From: AM-1111 sp046302135
Lineage (GTDB): Bacteria; Bacteroidota; Bacteroidia; B-17B0; Aurantibacillaceae
Assembly (NCBI GenBank): GCA_046302135.1
Contig: JBKCIQ010000128.1
Coordinates: 1 to 13,930 of the forward strand
Reading direction: 5' to 3'
DNA: 13,930 bases
The translations under genes were made by a program, and so were the position numbers. Positions 1 to 7,753 of the stretch are shown here, in pieces. The notes under the pieces are model-generated. The model saw only the letters and a list, made by a program, of their open reading frames with translations. It did no database searches and was not told the DNA's origin. Position 1 is the stretch's first letter. Every line of letters starts with the position of its first letter.

Positions 1-42
1 GCAGTTTATTTGCTAATTTCGTCTGCATAATTAAACATGCTT

Positions 43-2202
43 ATGAAAAAAATAGTTTTTTCTTTACTCATAATTTCATTTTTTTCGAAATCGTTTGCAG
101 ATGAAGGCATGTGGTTGCCTATGCTCATCAAGTCTTTAAACGAAAAAGACATGAAAAAAAATGGACTTAAATTAACTGCTGAAGACATTTACAGTGTAAA
201 CAAATCATCATTGAAGGACGCCGTAGTTCATTTTGGTGGAGGATGTACTGCAGAAATAATTTCAGATGCAGGATTATTACTTACCAATCACCATTGCGGT
301 TACGGACAAATTGCAAATCACAGCACCGTAGAAAAAGATTATCTGACCAATGGTTTCTGGGCAATGAACAAAGATGAAGAACTTCCAAACCCAGGACTTA
401 CTGCGAGCATCATTCAATATATGGAAGACGTAACCGCTAAAGTTAAAGCAGGAATTAAGCCGGGTTTCACAGAAAAACAAATCGACTCAACTATCAACTC
501 AAACATTCCGAGATTAGAAAAAGAAGCAGTAAAAGGAACACATTATGAAGCCTACATTCGTCCATTCTTTTACGGAAATGATTATTACATGTTTGTAGTT
601 GAAACCTTTAAAGATGTGAGATTGGTTGGTGCACCACCTTCCTCCATCGGAAAATTCGGAGGTGAAACAGACAATTGGGTTTGGCCAAGACACACAGGAG
701 ATTTTTCAGTATTTAGAATTTACGCCAACAAAGAAAACAAACCTGCTGAGTTTTCAAAAGACAATATTCCCTACAAGCCTAAGCGTTCACTAACCATTTC
801 ATTAAAAGGAGTAAAGGAAGGCGACTTCACCATGGTTTATGGATTCCCAGGAAGAACTCAGGAATACCTAACCAGTGATGCGGTTGACTTAACCATGAAC
901 ATCAGCGATCCTGCAAAAGTTAAACTCCGCGAAGCACGATTGAATATAATGGATGGCTACATGAAAAATTCCGATCAAGTTAGGATTAATTACGCCGCGC
1001 GTTATGCGAGCATTGCTAATTATTGGAAAAAATGGGCAGGTGAAATGAACGGATTAAAATATAGCGATGCAGTAAATAAAAAGATTCAGTTCCAAAACAA
1101 ATTCATTCAATTACTTTCTACAGATCCAATCAAACAAAAAGAATTCAATCAGGTTTTGAATGAATTTCAGGTGATTTATCAGGATATGAAAGTACTCACC
1201 AAGCAAATGGATTACTACTCCGAATGTTTAATGGGAATTGAAGCACTCCAATATTTAAGAAGCTACGTTGGCTTGTATGACAACTACTATGCGATGAAGG
1301 CTGGAGAAAAAAACAAATTCAAAACTGAAATAGAGAATTATAAAAACAAGGAAAGTAGTTTTTATTCAACCTATCAAATGGAAATGGATAAAAAGATTTG
1401 CGCAGAAATGTTGAGACAATATGACGAAGATATTGACAAAAAATACAGACCAAAATTATTGGATAGTTTAATTTCAGCTTACGAAAAAGATTATTCAAAA
1501 TTGGCAAACAAACTTTATGACTCAGACTTCTTTAAAGCTGCAGAGTTTCGCAAATTAATTTTAGATTGGGACAACAATTATAAAAGATTTGAAGGAGATC
1601 TGTATTTCAGGGTTTGTGATGATATATTAAATTATTATACAGCCATGATTCAACCTCAGTTGAGCGAGAAAAGTCTGAGACTTAATTCTCTTTATGCAAA
1701 ATATGTGAAGGCACTTAAAGAAACAGTAAAAGATAAAGCATTTTACCCTGATGCGAATAGCACCTTAAGAGTAGCCTACGGGAAAGTAAAAGGTTACAAA
1801 GCAAGAGACGCTGTAAACTACAATTATTTCACAACGCTGGACGGAATAATTGAAAAAAACAATACCGGAAATGAAGACTTTAAAGCGCCTGAATTTTTAA
1901 AAACCTTATATGAAAAAAAGAACTATGGTGAGTATGCAGATAAGGTTGATAACAAAATTCATGTGGCCTTTGTAGCCAGCAATCATACCACCGGTGGTAA
2001 CTCGGGAAGTCCGGTACTGAATGGTAACGGTGAATTAATTGGGACAAATTTTGACAGATGCTGGGAAGGCACAATGAGTGACATCATGTACAATCCGGAA
2101 ATATGCAGGAACATAGTTTTAGATGTACGCTATACACTTTTCGTGATTGATAAATATGCCGGAGCCGGGTATCTGCTAAAAGAAATGAAGATTGCCAGAT
2201 AG
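43..2202 (+). CDS. S46 family dipeptidyl peptidase, DPP11-like (Asp/Glu-specific)
   Basis: Secreted serine exopeptidase that removes dipeptides from the N-terminus of peptides, acting in the periplasm or at the cell surface. A signal peptide (MKKIVFSLLIISFFSKSFA) is followed directly by DEGMW, the usual mature N-terminus of S46 enzymes. Counting from the ATG at 37, the catalytic triad is His86 (TNHHCGYG), Asp222 (RHTGDFS) and Ser656 (GGNSGSPV). Asn213-Trp214 (DNWVW) and Asp673 match residues known to hold the substrate N-terminus. Arg674 lies 18 residues after the catalytic Ser, where DPP11 has Arg and DPP7 has Gly, so specificity for Asp/Glu at P1 is predicted. Length of about 720 residues is normal for the family. 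I prefer the ATG at 43 because it gives a classical MKK signal peptide; the ATG at 37 adds only Met-Leu. The MFS gene follows 15 nt after the stop. Confidence 0.95.
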   Translation: MKKIVFSLLIISFFSKSFADEGMWLPMLIKSLNEKDMKKNGLKLTAEDIYSVNKSSLKDAVVHFGGGCTAEIISDAGLLLTNHHCGYGQIANHSTVEKDYLTNGFWAMNKDEELPNPGLTASIIQYMEDVTAKVKAGIKPGFTEKQIDSTINSNIPRLEKEAVKGTHYEAYIRPFFYGNDYYMFVVETFKDVRLVGAPPSSIGKFGGETDNWVWPRHTGDFSVFRIYANKENKPAEFSKDNIPYKPKRSLTISLKGVKEGDFTMVYGFPGRTQEYLTSDAVDLTMNISDPAKVKLREARLNIMDGYMKNSDQVRINYAARYASIANYWKKWAGEMNGLKYSDAVNKKIQFQNKFIQLLSTDPIKQKEFNQVLNEFQVIYQDMKVLTKQMDYYSECLMGIEALQYLRSYVGLYDNYYAMKAGEKNKFKTEIENYKNKESSFYSTYQMEMDKKICAEMLRQYDEDIDKKYRPKLLDSLISAYEKDYSKLANKLYDSDFFKAAEFRKLILDWDNNYKRFEGDLYFRVCDDILNYYTAMIQPQLSEKSLRLNSLYAKYVKALKETVKDKAFYPDANSTLRVAYGKVKGYKARDAVNYNYFTTLDGIIEKNNTGNEDFKAPEFLKTLYEKKNYGEYADKVDNKIHVAFVASNHTTGGNSGSPVLNGNGELIGTNFDRCWEGTMSDIMYNPEICRNIVLDVRYTLFVIDKYAGAGYLLKEMKIAR

Positions 2203-2217
2203 GTTGATTATTTTATC

Positions 2218-3501
2218 TTGCAAACAACTCAAAAAAACTCTCCTTTTGATGCCCTTAAAATAAGGGATTTTAGACTGGTCATTTTCGGACGTTTTTTTAT
2301 GATACTTGCTGTTCAAATGCAAATGACCAGCATTGGCCTTCAGATCTATTATCAATACACTTTAGATCAACCCGAAAAAATAAGATTTTATACACTTGGT
2401 TTAATCGGACTTTTCGAAGCAATTCCGTTTATTCTCAACTCACTGTACGCAGGACACATTGCAGACCGTTTCAGTAGAAAAAAAATTATTATACTATCCA
2501 TAATTGTTTTGTGTCTTGGATCTATGTTTTTAATTTTTTACAGCAACAATTATTTTTCAGCACTTCAAAAATTCACCTATTACCCATTATTATTTTCTGT
2601 TGCACTTTTCGGACTCGTAAGATCTTTCATTGCCGCTTCAACACCGGCATTGATTAGCAAAATTGTTCCAAGAAATCTTTACACCAATGCAACCACATGG
2701 ACTACCACCGTATTTCATACCGCTTCAATATTAGGACCGGTTGCCGCTGGATTAATTTACGGATGGAACAACTCAAAAAATGCCTCCCTCACCTACGTAG
2801 TAAACTTAATTTTCTTCCTCATTTCACTTATTAGTTTTTTTCTCATACATGAAAAAGGAATTCCTGAAAAAAGAGAGGAAGAAAGTATTTGGAAAAGTCT
2901 TAGTGCAGGCATAAAATTTGTTTTTAATCACAAAATAATTTTATCTGCTTTGTCCCTGGATTTATTTGCTGTTTTATTCGGTGGAGCCGTTGCAATGATT
3001 CCTGCATTTACTGATAAAATTTTACGCATGGGTCCAGAGAGTGCAGGACTTTTAAGAACAGCTCCTGCAATTGGTGCAGTAATAATGGCCATAATACTTG
3101 CAATTAAACCACCTACTAAAAATACAGGCAAGTGGCTGTTGGTTTCAGTAATAGCTTTTGGAGTTTTCACCATTTGTTTCGGACTAAGCACAAATTATTG
3201 GCTGGCGTTCACTTTTCTTACACTTACAGGTGCCTTTGATAATATTTCGGTTGTGATTAGACACACGATTCTTCAACTGCAAACTCCCGAAAACATGAGA
3301 GGACGAGTGAGCGCTGTAAACGGAATATTTATCGGTTCCTCCAATGAAATTGGAAGCTATGAATCTGGTCTCGCCGCGCGTATTATGGGGCTTGTACCCT
3401 CAATAATATTTGGCGGATGCATGGTCATTGGCGTTGTTTTAGGTGTTAACCTAATTAACCCAAAACTCAAGCACACAGAGATGAAAGACCTGGAAAAATA
3501 A
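2218..3501 (+). CDS. MFS transporter, DHA3/EntS-like (MFS_3 type)
   Basis: Inner-membrane major facilitator superfamily protein of 427 residues with about 12 hydrophobic segments, probably a proton-coupled exporter of a small molecule. The MFS signature loop between TM2 and TM3 is visible as GHIADRFSRKK (near residue 80), and PENMRGRVSAVNGIFIGSSN near residue 360 resembles the matching region of EntS/MFS_3 exporters. The substrate cannot be read from the sequence. The start has to be TTG at 2218: the first in-frame ATG (2299) falls inside TM1 and would delete the conserved FxALKIRDFRL lead-in, and an in-frame stop (that of the S46 gene) lies just upstream. The gene is in the same frame as the peptidase and probably co-transcribed with it. 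Its stop is one base from the stop of convergent pckA, so no separate terminator fits between them. Confidence 0.88.
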   Translation: MQTTQKNSPFDALKIRDFRLVIFGRFFMILAVQMQMTSIGLQIYYQYTLDQPEKIRFYTLGLIGLFEAIPFILNSLYAGHIADRFSRKKIIILSIIVLCLGSMFLIFYSNNYFSALQKFTYYPLLFSVALFGLVRSFIAASTPALISKIVPRNLYTNATTWTTTVFHTASILGPVAAGLIYGWNNSKNASLTYVVNLIFFLISLISFFLIHEKGIPEKREEESIWKSLSAGIKFVFNHKIILSALSLDLFAVLFGGAVAMIPAFTDKILRMGPESAGLLRTAPAIGAVIMAIILAIKPPTKNTGKWLLVSVIAFGVFTICFGLSTNYWLAFTFLTLTGAFDNISVVIRHTILQLQTPENMRGRVSAVNGIFIGSSNEIGSYESGLAARIMGLVPSIIFGGCMVIGVVLGVNLINPKLKHTEMKDLEK

Positions 3502-3502
3502 A

Positions 3503-5116
3503 TCAGGCAGTTACAGAAATTCTTGGAGCCGCATCCAAAATTTCTTTACTTGCACCTGAAGCATATTGCTCAAAATTTTTCACAAAACTGTTTGCTAGTG
3601 AAACAGCTGTTTTTTCAAACTCATCTTTATCTTTCCAGCTGTTCTTTGGCTCCAAAATATCTTGCGGCACACCCGGACAAGACTTAGGGAAATTCAATTT
3701 GAAATATGGAGTGGTTCCAAACTCAACATTCTGTAAATCACCATTTAAAGCTGATGTTATTAAAGCACGAGTGTAAGATAATTTAATCCTGCTTCCAACA
3801 CCATATTTTCCTCCAACCCAGCCTGTATTAACCAACCAAACATTCACATTGTGCTTCTTTAATTTCTCACCAAGAAGTTCTGCATATTTTGTTGGATGAA
3901 GCGGCAAAAACGCCTTACCGAAGCAAGCAGAGAAAGTAAGTGTAGGTTCTGTTATTCCCATCTCCGTTCCTGCAACCTTCGCAGTGTATCCTGAAATGAA
4001 ATGATACATGGCCTGAGCGGGAGTAAGTTTTGAAATTGGAGGCAATACTCCGAAAGCATCGCAGGTCAAAAAGAAAATATTTTTAGGGATGTCTCCTGTT
4101 GCAGGTTCCACCGCATTGTCGATGTAATGTGAAGGATAACTTACTCGAGTATTTTCGGTCTTGGAAATATCATCGTAATCTACGGTAGTAGTATCGGGAT
4201 AAAACTCAATATTCTCTAATAATGAACCGAATTTAATTGCATTGAAAATCTGCGGTTCTTTTTCCTTTGAAAGATTCACACATTTGGCATAACATCCGCC
4301 TTCAAAATTGAAAACAGTGTTATCAGACCATCCGTGCTCATCGTCACCGATTAATCTTCTATTCGGATCTGCAGACAAAGTAGTTTTACCCGTACCACTC
4401 AATCCAAAAAAGATAGCGGTATCATTATCCTTGCCTATGTTGGCAGAACAGTGCATACTCAACACCTTCTTTTCGTGAGGAAGAATATAATTTAAAACTG
4501 TGAAGATTGACTTCTTAATTTCACCGGTATAACCTGTACCTCCAATCAAAATTATTTTTTTGGTGAAATTGATGATGGCAAAATTATGCTGACGTGTCCC
4601 GTCAATTTTTGGGTCTGCTTTAAATCCCGGAGCGTTTAAAATCAGCCAATCGTGTTTGAAATTATCTAATTCTTTTCTCTCAGGACGAAGAAATAAATTG
4701 TAAGCGAAAAGATTGCTCCAAGGATACTCATTCACCACACGGATATTTATTCTGTATCGAGGATCCGCACAAGCGTATGCATCTCTAACGTAAACTTCCT
4801 TTTGAGCAAAATAAGCGAGGATTCTGTTGTGCAAAACATCAAATTTATCAGACTCAAACCGGTTGTTCACATCACCCCACCAAACAGAATCTTTTGTATT
4901 GTCATCATAAACCACAAATTTATCTTTTGGTGATCGACCGGTAAACTCACCGGTATCTATTGCCAAGGCACCAACATCACTTAGTTCTCCGTCTTCGTTA
5001 AAAATACAATCTTCAATTAATTGTGAAGGAGGTAAATTCCAGTGGGCCATTGCCACATTACCTAATCCGATATCTGCTATACTTTGATTGCTTGACTTTA
5101 TTCCTGTTTCTTGCAT
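3503..5116 (-). CDS. pckA: Phosphoenolpyruvate carboxykinase (ATP)
   Basis: Cytoplasmic enzyme (EC 4.1.1.49) converting oxaloacetate + ATP to phosphoenolpyruvate + CO2 + ADP, the entry step of gluconeogenesis. The 537 residues match the usual length of about 540. Visible motifs: oxaloacetate-binding TGRSPKDKF (59-67), the Lys201-Lys202 pair in GYTGEIKKS, metal-binding His222 (MHCSANIG), the P-loop GLSGTGKTTLSADPNR (238-253, Lys244 and Thr245 contacting ATP), and kinase-2 IGDDEHGWSD with Asp258/Asp259. The P-loop places it in the ATP-dependent class rather than the GTP class. The ATG at 5116 gives the expected N-terminus. It has its own TAnnTTTG promoter and is separated by a hairpin from the minus-strand operon upstream, so it is probably transcribed alone. 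All key residues are present. Confidence 0.98.
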   Translation of the reverse strand: MQETGIKSSNQSIADIGLGNVAMAHWNLPPSQLIEDCIFNEDGELSDVGALAIDTGEFTGRSPKDKFVVYDDNTKDSVWWGDVNNRFESDKFDVLHNRILAYFAQKEVYVRDAYACADPRYRINIRVVNEYPWSNLFAYNLFLRPERKELDNFKHDWLILNAPGFKADPKIDGTRQHNFAIINFTKKIILIGGTGYTGEIKKSIFTVLNYILPHEKKVLSMHCSANIGKDNDTAIFFGLSGTGKTTLSADPNRRLIGDDEHGWSDNTVFNFEGGCYAKCVNLSKEKEPQIFNAIKFGSLLENIEFYPDTTTVDYDDISKTENTRVSYPSHYIDNAVEPATGDIPKNIFFLTCDAFGVLPPISKLTPAQAMYHFISGYTAKVAGTEMGITEPTLTFSACFGKAFLPLHPTKYAELLGEKLKKHNVNVWLVNTGWVGGKYGVGSRIKLSYTRALITSALNGDLQNVEFGTTPYFKLNFPKSCPGVPQDILEPKNSWKDKDEFEKTAVSLANSFVKNFEQYASGASKEILDAAPRISVTA

Positions 5117-5146
5117 CGCTTGAATTTTTAGGTTTTATTCAGGGTG

Positions 5147-5154
5147 CAAATTTA
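5147..5154 (-). promoter_or_regulatory. Predicted Bacteroidota-type -7 element of pckA
   Basis: Read on the minus strand, the bases are TAAATTTG, an exact match to the Bacteroidota sigma-70 -7 consensus TAnnTTTG. It lies 30 nt before the pckA ATG, giving a short leader of roughly 20-25 nt with no Shine-Dalgarno sequence. No convincing TTG-type -33 element is found at the usual spacing, so upstream support is weak. Confidence 0.55.
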
Positions 5155-5188
5155 AGGAATTCGTAAAGTACAGTAATTGACAAAATAC

Positions 5189-5214
5189 AAACAGCCCGAT
5201 ATAACAGGCTGTTT
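5189..5214. terminator. Hairpin terminator between the lipoprotein gene and pckA
   Basis: A perfect 8-bp inverted repeat (AAACAGCC / GGCTGTTT) with a 10-nt loop. On the plus strand it runs into a T-tract (GTTTTTTAATT); on the minus strand it ends in TTTGTATTTTG. It sits 25 nt beyond the stop of the minus-strand lipoprotein gene and just upstream of the pckA promoter, so its likely role is ending the DUF423-M32-lipoprotein transcript before pckA. The better T-run is on the plus strand, so it could also stop plus-strand read-through antisense to pckA. Confidence 0.7.
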
Positions 5215-5238
5215 TTTAATTAAATATAAGTTAATTAA

Positions 5239-5610
5239 CTATTTTTTATGAACACAGGGGGCATTTTCTGTTAACAACACCACATCTGAGTTCCCAATTA
5301 TCTTTTTCACTTCATCTACAAACTTAACTTGATCTTTCTTTGAAAACTCTTTTAACTGTAAACAATAATCGATCTCCCCTTCCCTGCCCCAGCGATAATT
5401 TTCCATAATAGGTTTTTTAGGATGACCCTGTACAAACTTTTCAAATTGTTCATGAATCTGATTATTGATGCCATTTCCCTTACTGATAAACGAAACCACC
5501 ATACGGTTATTTCCAGGTGTTGATGTTGCATTTTGCGCTGTACTCTTACACGAAACAAATGGTAAAATGAGCATCACAGCGAAGATTAAAAAATTTATTT
5601 TGACTTTCAT
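5239..5610 (-). CDS. Small conserved-looking lipoprotein of unknown function
   Basis: A 123-residue protein with an N-terminal hydrophobic segment ending in a lipobox-like LPFVSC, so Cys21 is probably lipidated and the protein membrane-anchored. The Phe at -3 is less usual than Leu. A low-complexity linker rich in Ser, Thr, Asn and Gly (22-35) leads into a small alpha/beta domain: a beta strand RMVVSFISKG, a helix with IHEQFEKFV, the motif YRWGREGEIDYC, a helix KKDQVKFVDEVKKIIG, and a final strand DVVLLTENAPC. Cys83 and Cys119 could form a disulfide. I do not recognise the family. It lies 28 nt after the M32 carboxypeptidase gene and is probably the last gene of that operon, ending before the hairpin at 5189-5214. 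Confidence 0.8.
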   Translation of the reverse strand: MKVKINFLIFAVMLILPFVSCKSTAQNATSTPGNNRMVVSFISKGNGINNQIHEQFEKFVQGHPKKPIMENYRWGREGEIDYCLQLKEFSKKDQVKFVDEVKKIIGNSDVVLLTENAPCVHKK

Positions 5611-5638
5611 ATTGAGTTGATTGATTTTATTTGATTAT

Positions 5639-7129
5639 TCAAAGATTATAAATTTTTTCGTATTTGTCGGTAACATAATCCATAAAGTATTTCACGTTCA
5701 GTTTTTCTCCAGTAATACGAATACACAAGTCTTGTGCCGAATAAAATTTACCATGTACGTGAACTGCATTTCTCAACCATTTCAATAAATCAGACATATC
5801 CCCTTTTTCAATAATATCCTTTAGATTAGGAATATCCTTTTGAGCGGAATTGAAAAACTGTGCGGCGTAAAAACTGCCAATGCTATAAGTCGGAAAGTAA
5901 CCAAAAGAACCATGACTCCAATGTACATCCTGCAAGATCCCCTCTTTATCATTTTTCACTTTTAAACCCAAATGTTTTTCATACAACTCATTCCATACCG
6001 ACGGCAAATCCTTCACTGAAATATTCCCTGAAAATAAATTTCTTTCAATTTCATACCGGATCATAATATGAAAATGATAGGTCAACTCATCTGCATTGGT
6101 CCTTATAAAGGATGGTTCTACTTTGTTGGATGCTTTGTAAAATTGCTCTGCATCGACATTCTTAAGTTGTTCAGGAAAAAGAGCTTGCAATTTTTTAAAA
6201 TTATTTTTCCAATATTCAAGACTTCTGCCAACGTTATTTTCCCATAACCTAGATTGCGACTCATTAATACCAAGTGAAACCGCCTCTGATAAAGGCATAC
6301 CATACTCTTCAACCGGAAGTCCCTGTTCATAAAGTGCATGTCCACCCTCGTGAATACAACTCCATATCATTTCACTAAGGTTGTTTTCGTCTATGCGGGT
6401 AGTAACACGAACATCTTTACTGGAAAAATTTATAGTGAAGGGATGAGTAGAAATATCCTGTCGGCCGCTTTCAAAATCGTAACCCATCTGTTTAAGTAAA
6501 TCAATACCGAAATCCCATTGCTTAGTTTTATCATATTTCTGAAAAAAGAAAGAATCATCAACCTGCTGAGCCGAAAAAATTCTTTTCAGCAGTGGACTCA
6601 ACTTTTCCTTCATTGAATCAAACAACTCATCCAGATCTTTTACCGTCAACTTTTTCTCATATTGATCCAACAACGCATCATAAGGATTAGATTCATATCC
6701 AAGAATTTCAGTCTCTCTGAATTTAAATTCAATTAATTTTTCTAAAGGTCCTGAAAAAATACTGTAATCATTTTTTCTTCTTGCTTCATTCCATGCTTGA
6801 AAACAAATCGAAATTGTTTTACTCATTTCCTCGACAAATGAAGTACTGTATTTTTTTTGTTTAGTAATTTCTTCATCAATCAACTGAAGATTCTTGAGTT
6901 CTCCTACATTCAAACCATTCTCGTCTTTGGCCTGATGGAGCAAGGACTCCGTTTCAGGGGATGTAAACAATTCATGTGCGATACCTGAGAGAGTAGAAAG
7001 TTGACTGGATCTAGAATCGGCGCCGTTAGGCGGCATATAAGTTTCCTGATCCCAGGACAAAACTGCAGAAGCATAATTTACATCTGCAATTTTTCTCATT
7101 CTTTCTTTCAACAAATCATATTTTCTCAT
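5639..7129 (-). CDS. Carboxypeptidase Taq, M32 family metallopeptidase
   Basis: Cytoplasmic zinc carboxypeptidase that trims residues from peptide C-termini; no signal peptide is present. The zinc site is HEGGH at 260-264 (CIHEGGHALYEQG), with the third ligand Glu290 in INESQSRLWEN 26 residues later, the spacing known for M32. Other family signatures are AVLSWDQETYMPP near the N-terminus, FIRTNADELTYHFHIMIRYE around 340-360, and HGSFGYFPTYSIGSFYAAQ. The 496 residues match the usual length of about 500. The M32 motif is more often HEFGH; here Phe is replaced by Gly, while catalytic Glu261 and both His are intact. It starts 7 nt after the DUF423 stop and precedes the lipoprotein by 28 nt, so the three form an operon. 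It probably recycles cytoplasmic peptides, complementing the secreted S46 enzyme nearby. Confidence 0.96.
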   Translation of the reverse strand: MRKYDLLKERMRKIADVNYASAVLSWDQETYMPPNGADSRSSQLSTLSGIAHELFTSPETESLLHQAKDENGLNVGELKNLQLIDEEITKQKKYSTSFVEEMSKTISICFQAWNEARRKNDYSIFSGPLEKLIEFKFRETEILGYESNPYDALLDQYEKKLTVKDLDELFDSMKEKLSPLLKRIFSAQQVDDSFFFQKYDKTKQWDFGIDLLKQMGYDFESGRQDISTHPFTINFSSKDVRVTTRIDENNLSEMIWSCIHEGGHALYEQGLPVEEYGMPLSEAVSLGINESQSRLWENNVGRSLEYWKNNFKKLQALFPEQLKNVDAEQFYKASNKVEPSFIRTNADELTYHFHIMIRYEIERNLFSGNISVKDLPSVWNELYEKHLGLKVKNDKEGILQDVHWSHGSFGYFPTYSIGSFYAAQFFNSAQKDIPNLKDIIEKGDMSDLLKWLRNAVHVHGKFYSAQDLCIRITGEKLNVKYFMDYVTDKYEKIYNL

Positions 7130-7136
7130 AAAATTT

Positions 7137-7553
7137 CTAGGATTTTCTTTCCGTTTTCAATGTAAAAGCGTGTACCACCAGAAATGCCCATCCACCGATT
7201 AATGCAACGCCGCCCAATGGAGTTACAGGTCCTAAAAAACTTTGTATCTGAATACCGGTTAAGCCTTGAGTAGAAAGAAAATAAAGTGACCCGGAAAACA
7301 GTATGATGCCAATCACGAATAAATTAGCACTAATACCGATCCATTTGTGTTTTTTATCCTTATCTGCGAAAAATAAAAGAAGTAGGGCAATCGCATGAAA
7401 CAACTGATATTTGGCTGCGGTATCGAATGCTTCAAACTGTCGAACATCAATACCATGCCCAATTTTATTTTTAATAAAGTGAGCGCCCAAAGCACCAAGT
7501 GCTACTCCGGTGGCAACTAAAATTCCTGCCATGATCAAAAAAAATCTTTTCAT
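7137..7553 (-). CDS. DUF423 family membrane protein (YgdD-like)
   Basis: A 138-residue inner-membrane protein with four predicted hydrophobic helices. Family hallmarks are GALGAHFIKNK after the first helix, AAKYQLFHAIALLLLF for the second, GIILFSGSLYFLSTQG for the third, and GPVTPLGGVALIGGWAFL for the last. The biochemical role of DUF423 proteins is not established. It is the first gene of the minus-strand operon with the M32 carboxypeptidase (7 nt) and the lipoprotein. A TAnnTTTG promoter element lies about 42 nt upstream of the ATG. Confidence 0.92.
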   Translation of the reverse strand: MKRFFLIMAGILVATGVALGALGAHFIKNKIGHGIDVRQFEAFDTAAKYQLFHAIALLLLFFADKDKKHKWIGISANLFVIGIILFSGSLYFLSTQGLTGIQIQSFLGPVTPLGGVALIGGWAFLVVHAFTLKTERKS

Positions 7554-7594
7554 TGGAATATTAATTTATAAGAATGAAACAAAAAATTTCAAAA

Positions 7595-7602
7595 CAAAAG
7601 TA
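7595..7602 (-). promoter_or_regulatory. Predicted -7 element for the DUF423-M32-lipoprotein operon
   Basis: On the minus strand the bases read TACTTTTG, an exact match to the Bacteroidota consensus TAnnTTTG, 41 nt before the DUF423 start. The flanks are very AT-rich and no clear -33 TTG element is present at the expected distance. It lies in the 200-nt divergent region (7554-7753), in which I see no small gene or RNA. Confidence 0.5.
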
Positions 7603-7731
7603 ATTATTATTGATTCAAAGATTCGTAATAAATTGAAAACAATTCACAACTCTCAACAAGAAATAAACAGCCTTTAAATGAAGTATAATAGCTAATAACG
7701 ATAAAGACAGTAGTTCCACTTACGTTCATAT

Positions 7732-7739
7732 TAGTTTCG
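7732..7739 (+). promoter_or_regulatory. Possible -7 element for the jelly-roll protein/GH15 operon
   Basis: TAGTTTCG matches the TAnnTTTG consensus with one mismatch and is followed by GCA, as is common in this phylum. It ends 14 nt before the ATG at 7754. If real, transcription begins downstream of the GTG at 7739, which would exclude that GTG as a start codon. No -33 element is convincing. Confidence 0.35.
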
Positions 7740-7753
7740 TGCAAAAAATCAAT

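Noticed and set aside
6..480. Minus-strand open frames of 60-67 codons overlapping the S46 gene start
   Set aside because: They lie inside a gene with full catalytic motifs, show no domain or signal sequence, and are shadows of the plus-strand frame.
7739..7753. GTG start for the jelly-roll protein
   Set aside because: It adds only five residues before a normal MKK start and overlaps a promoter-like TAGTTTCG element, so the ATG at 7754 is preferred.
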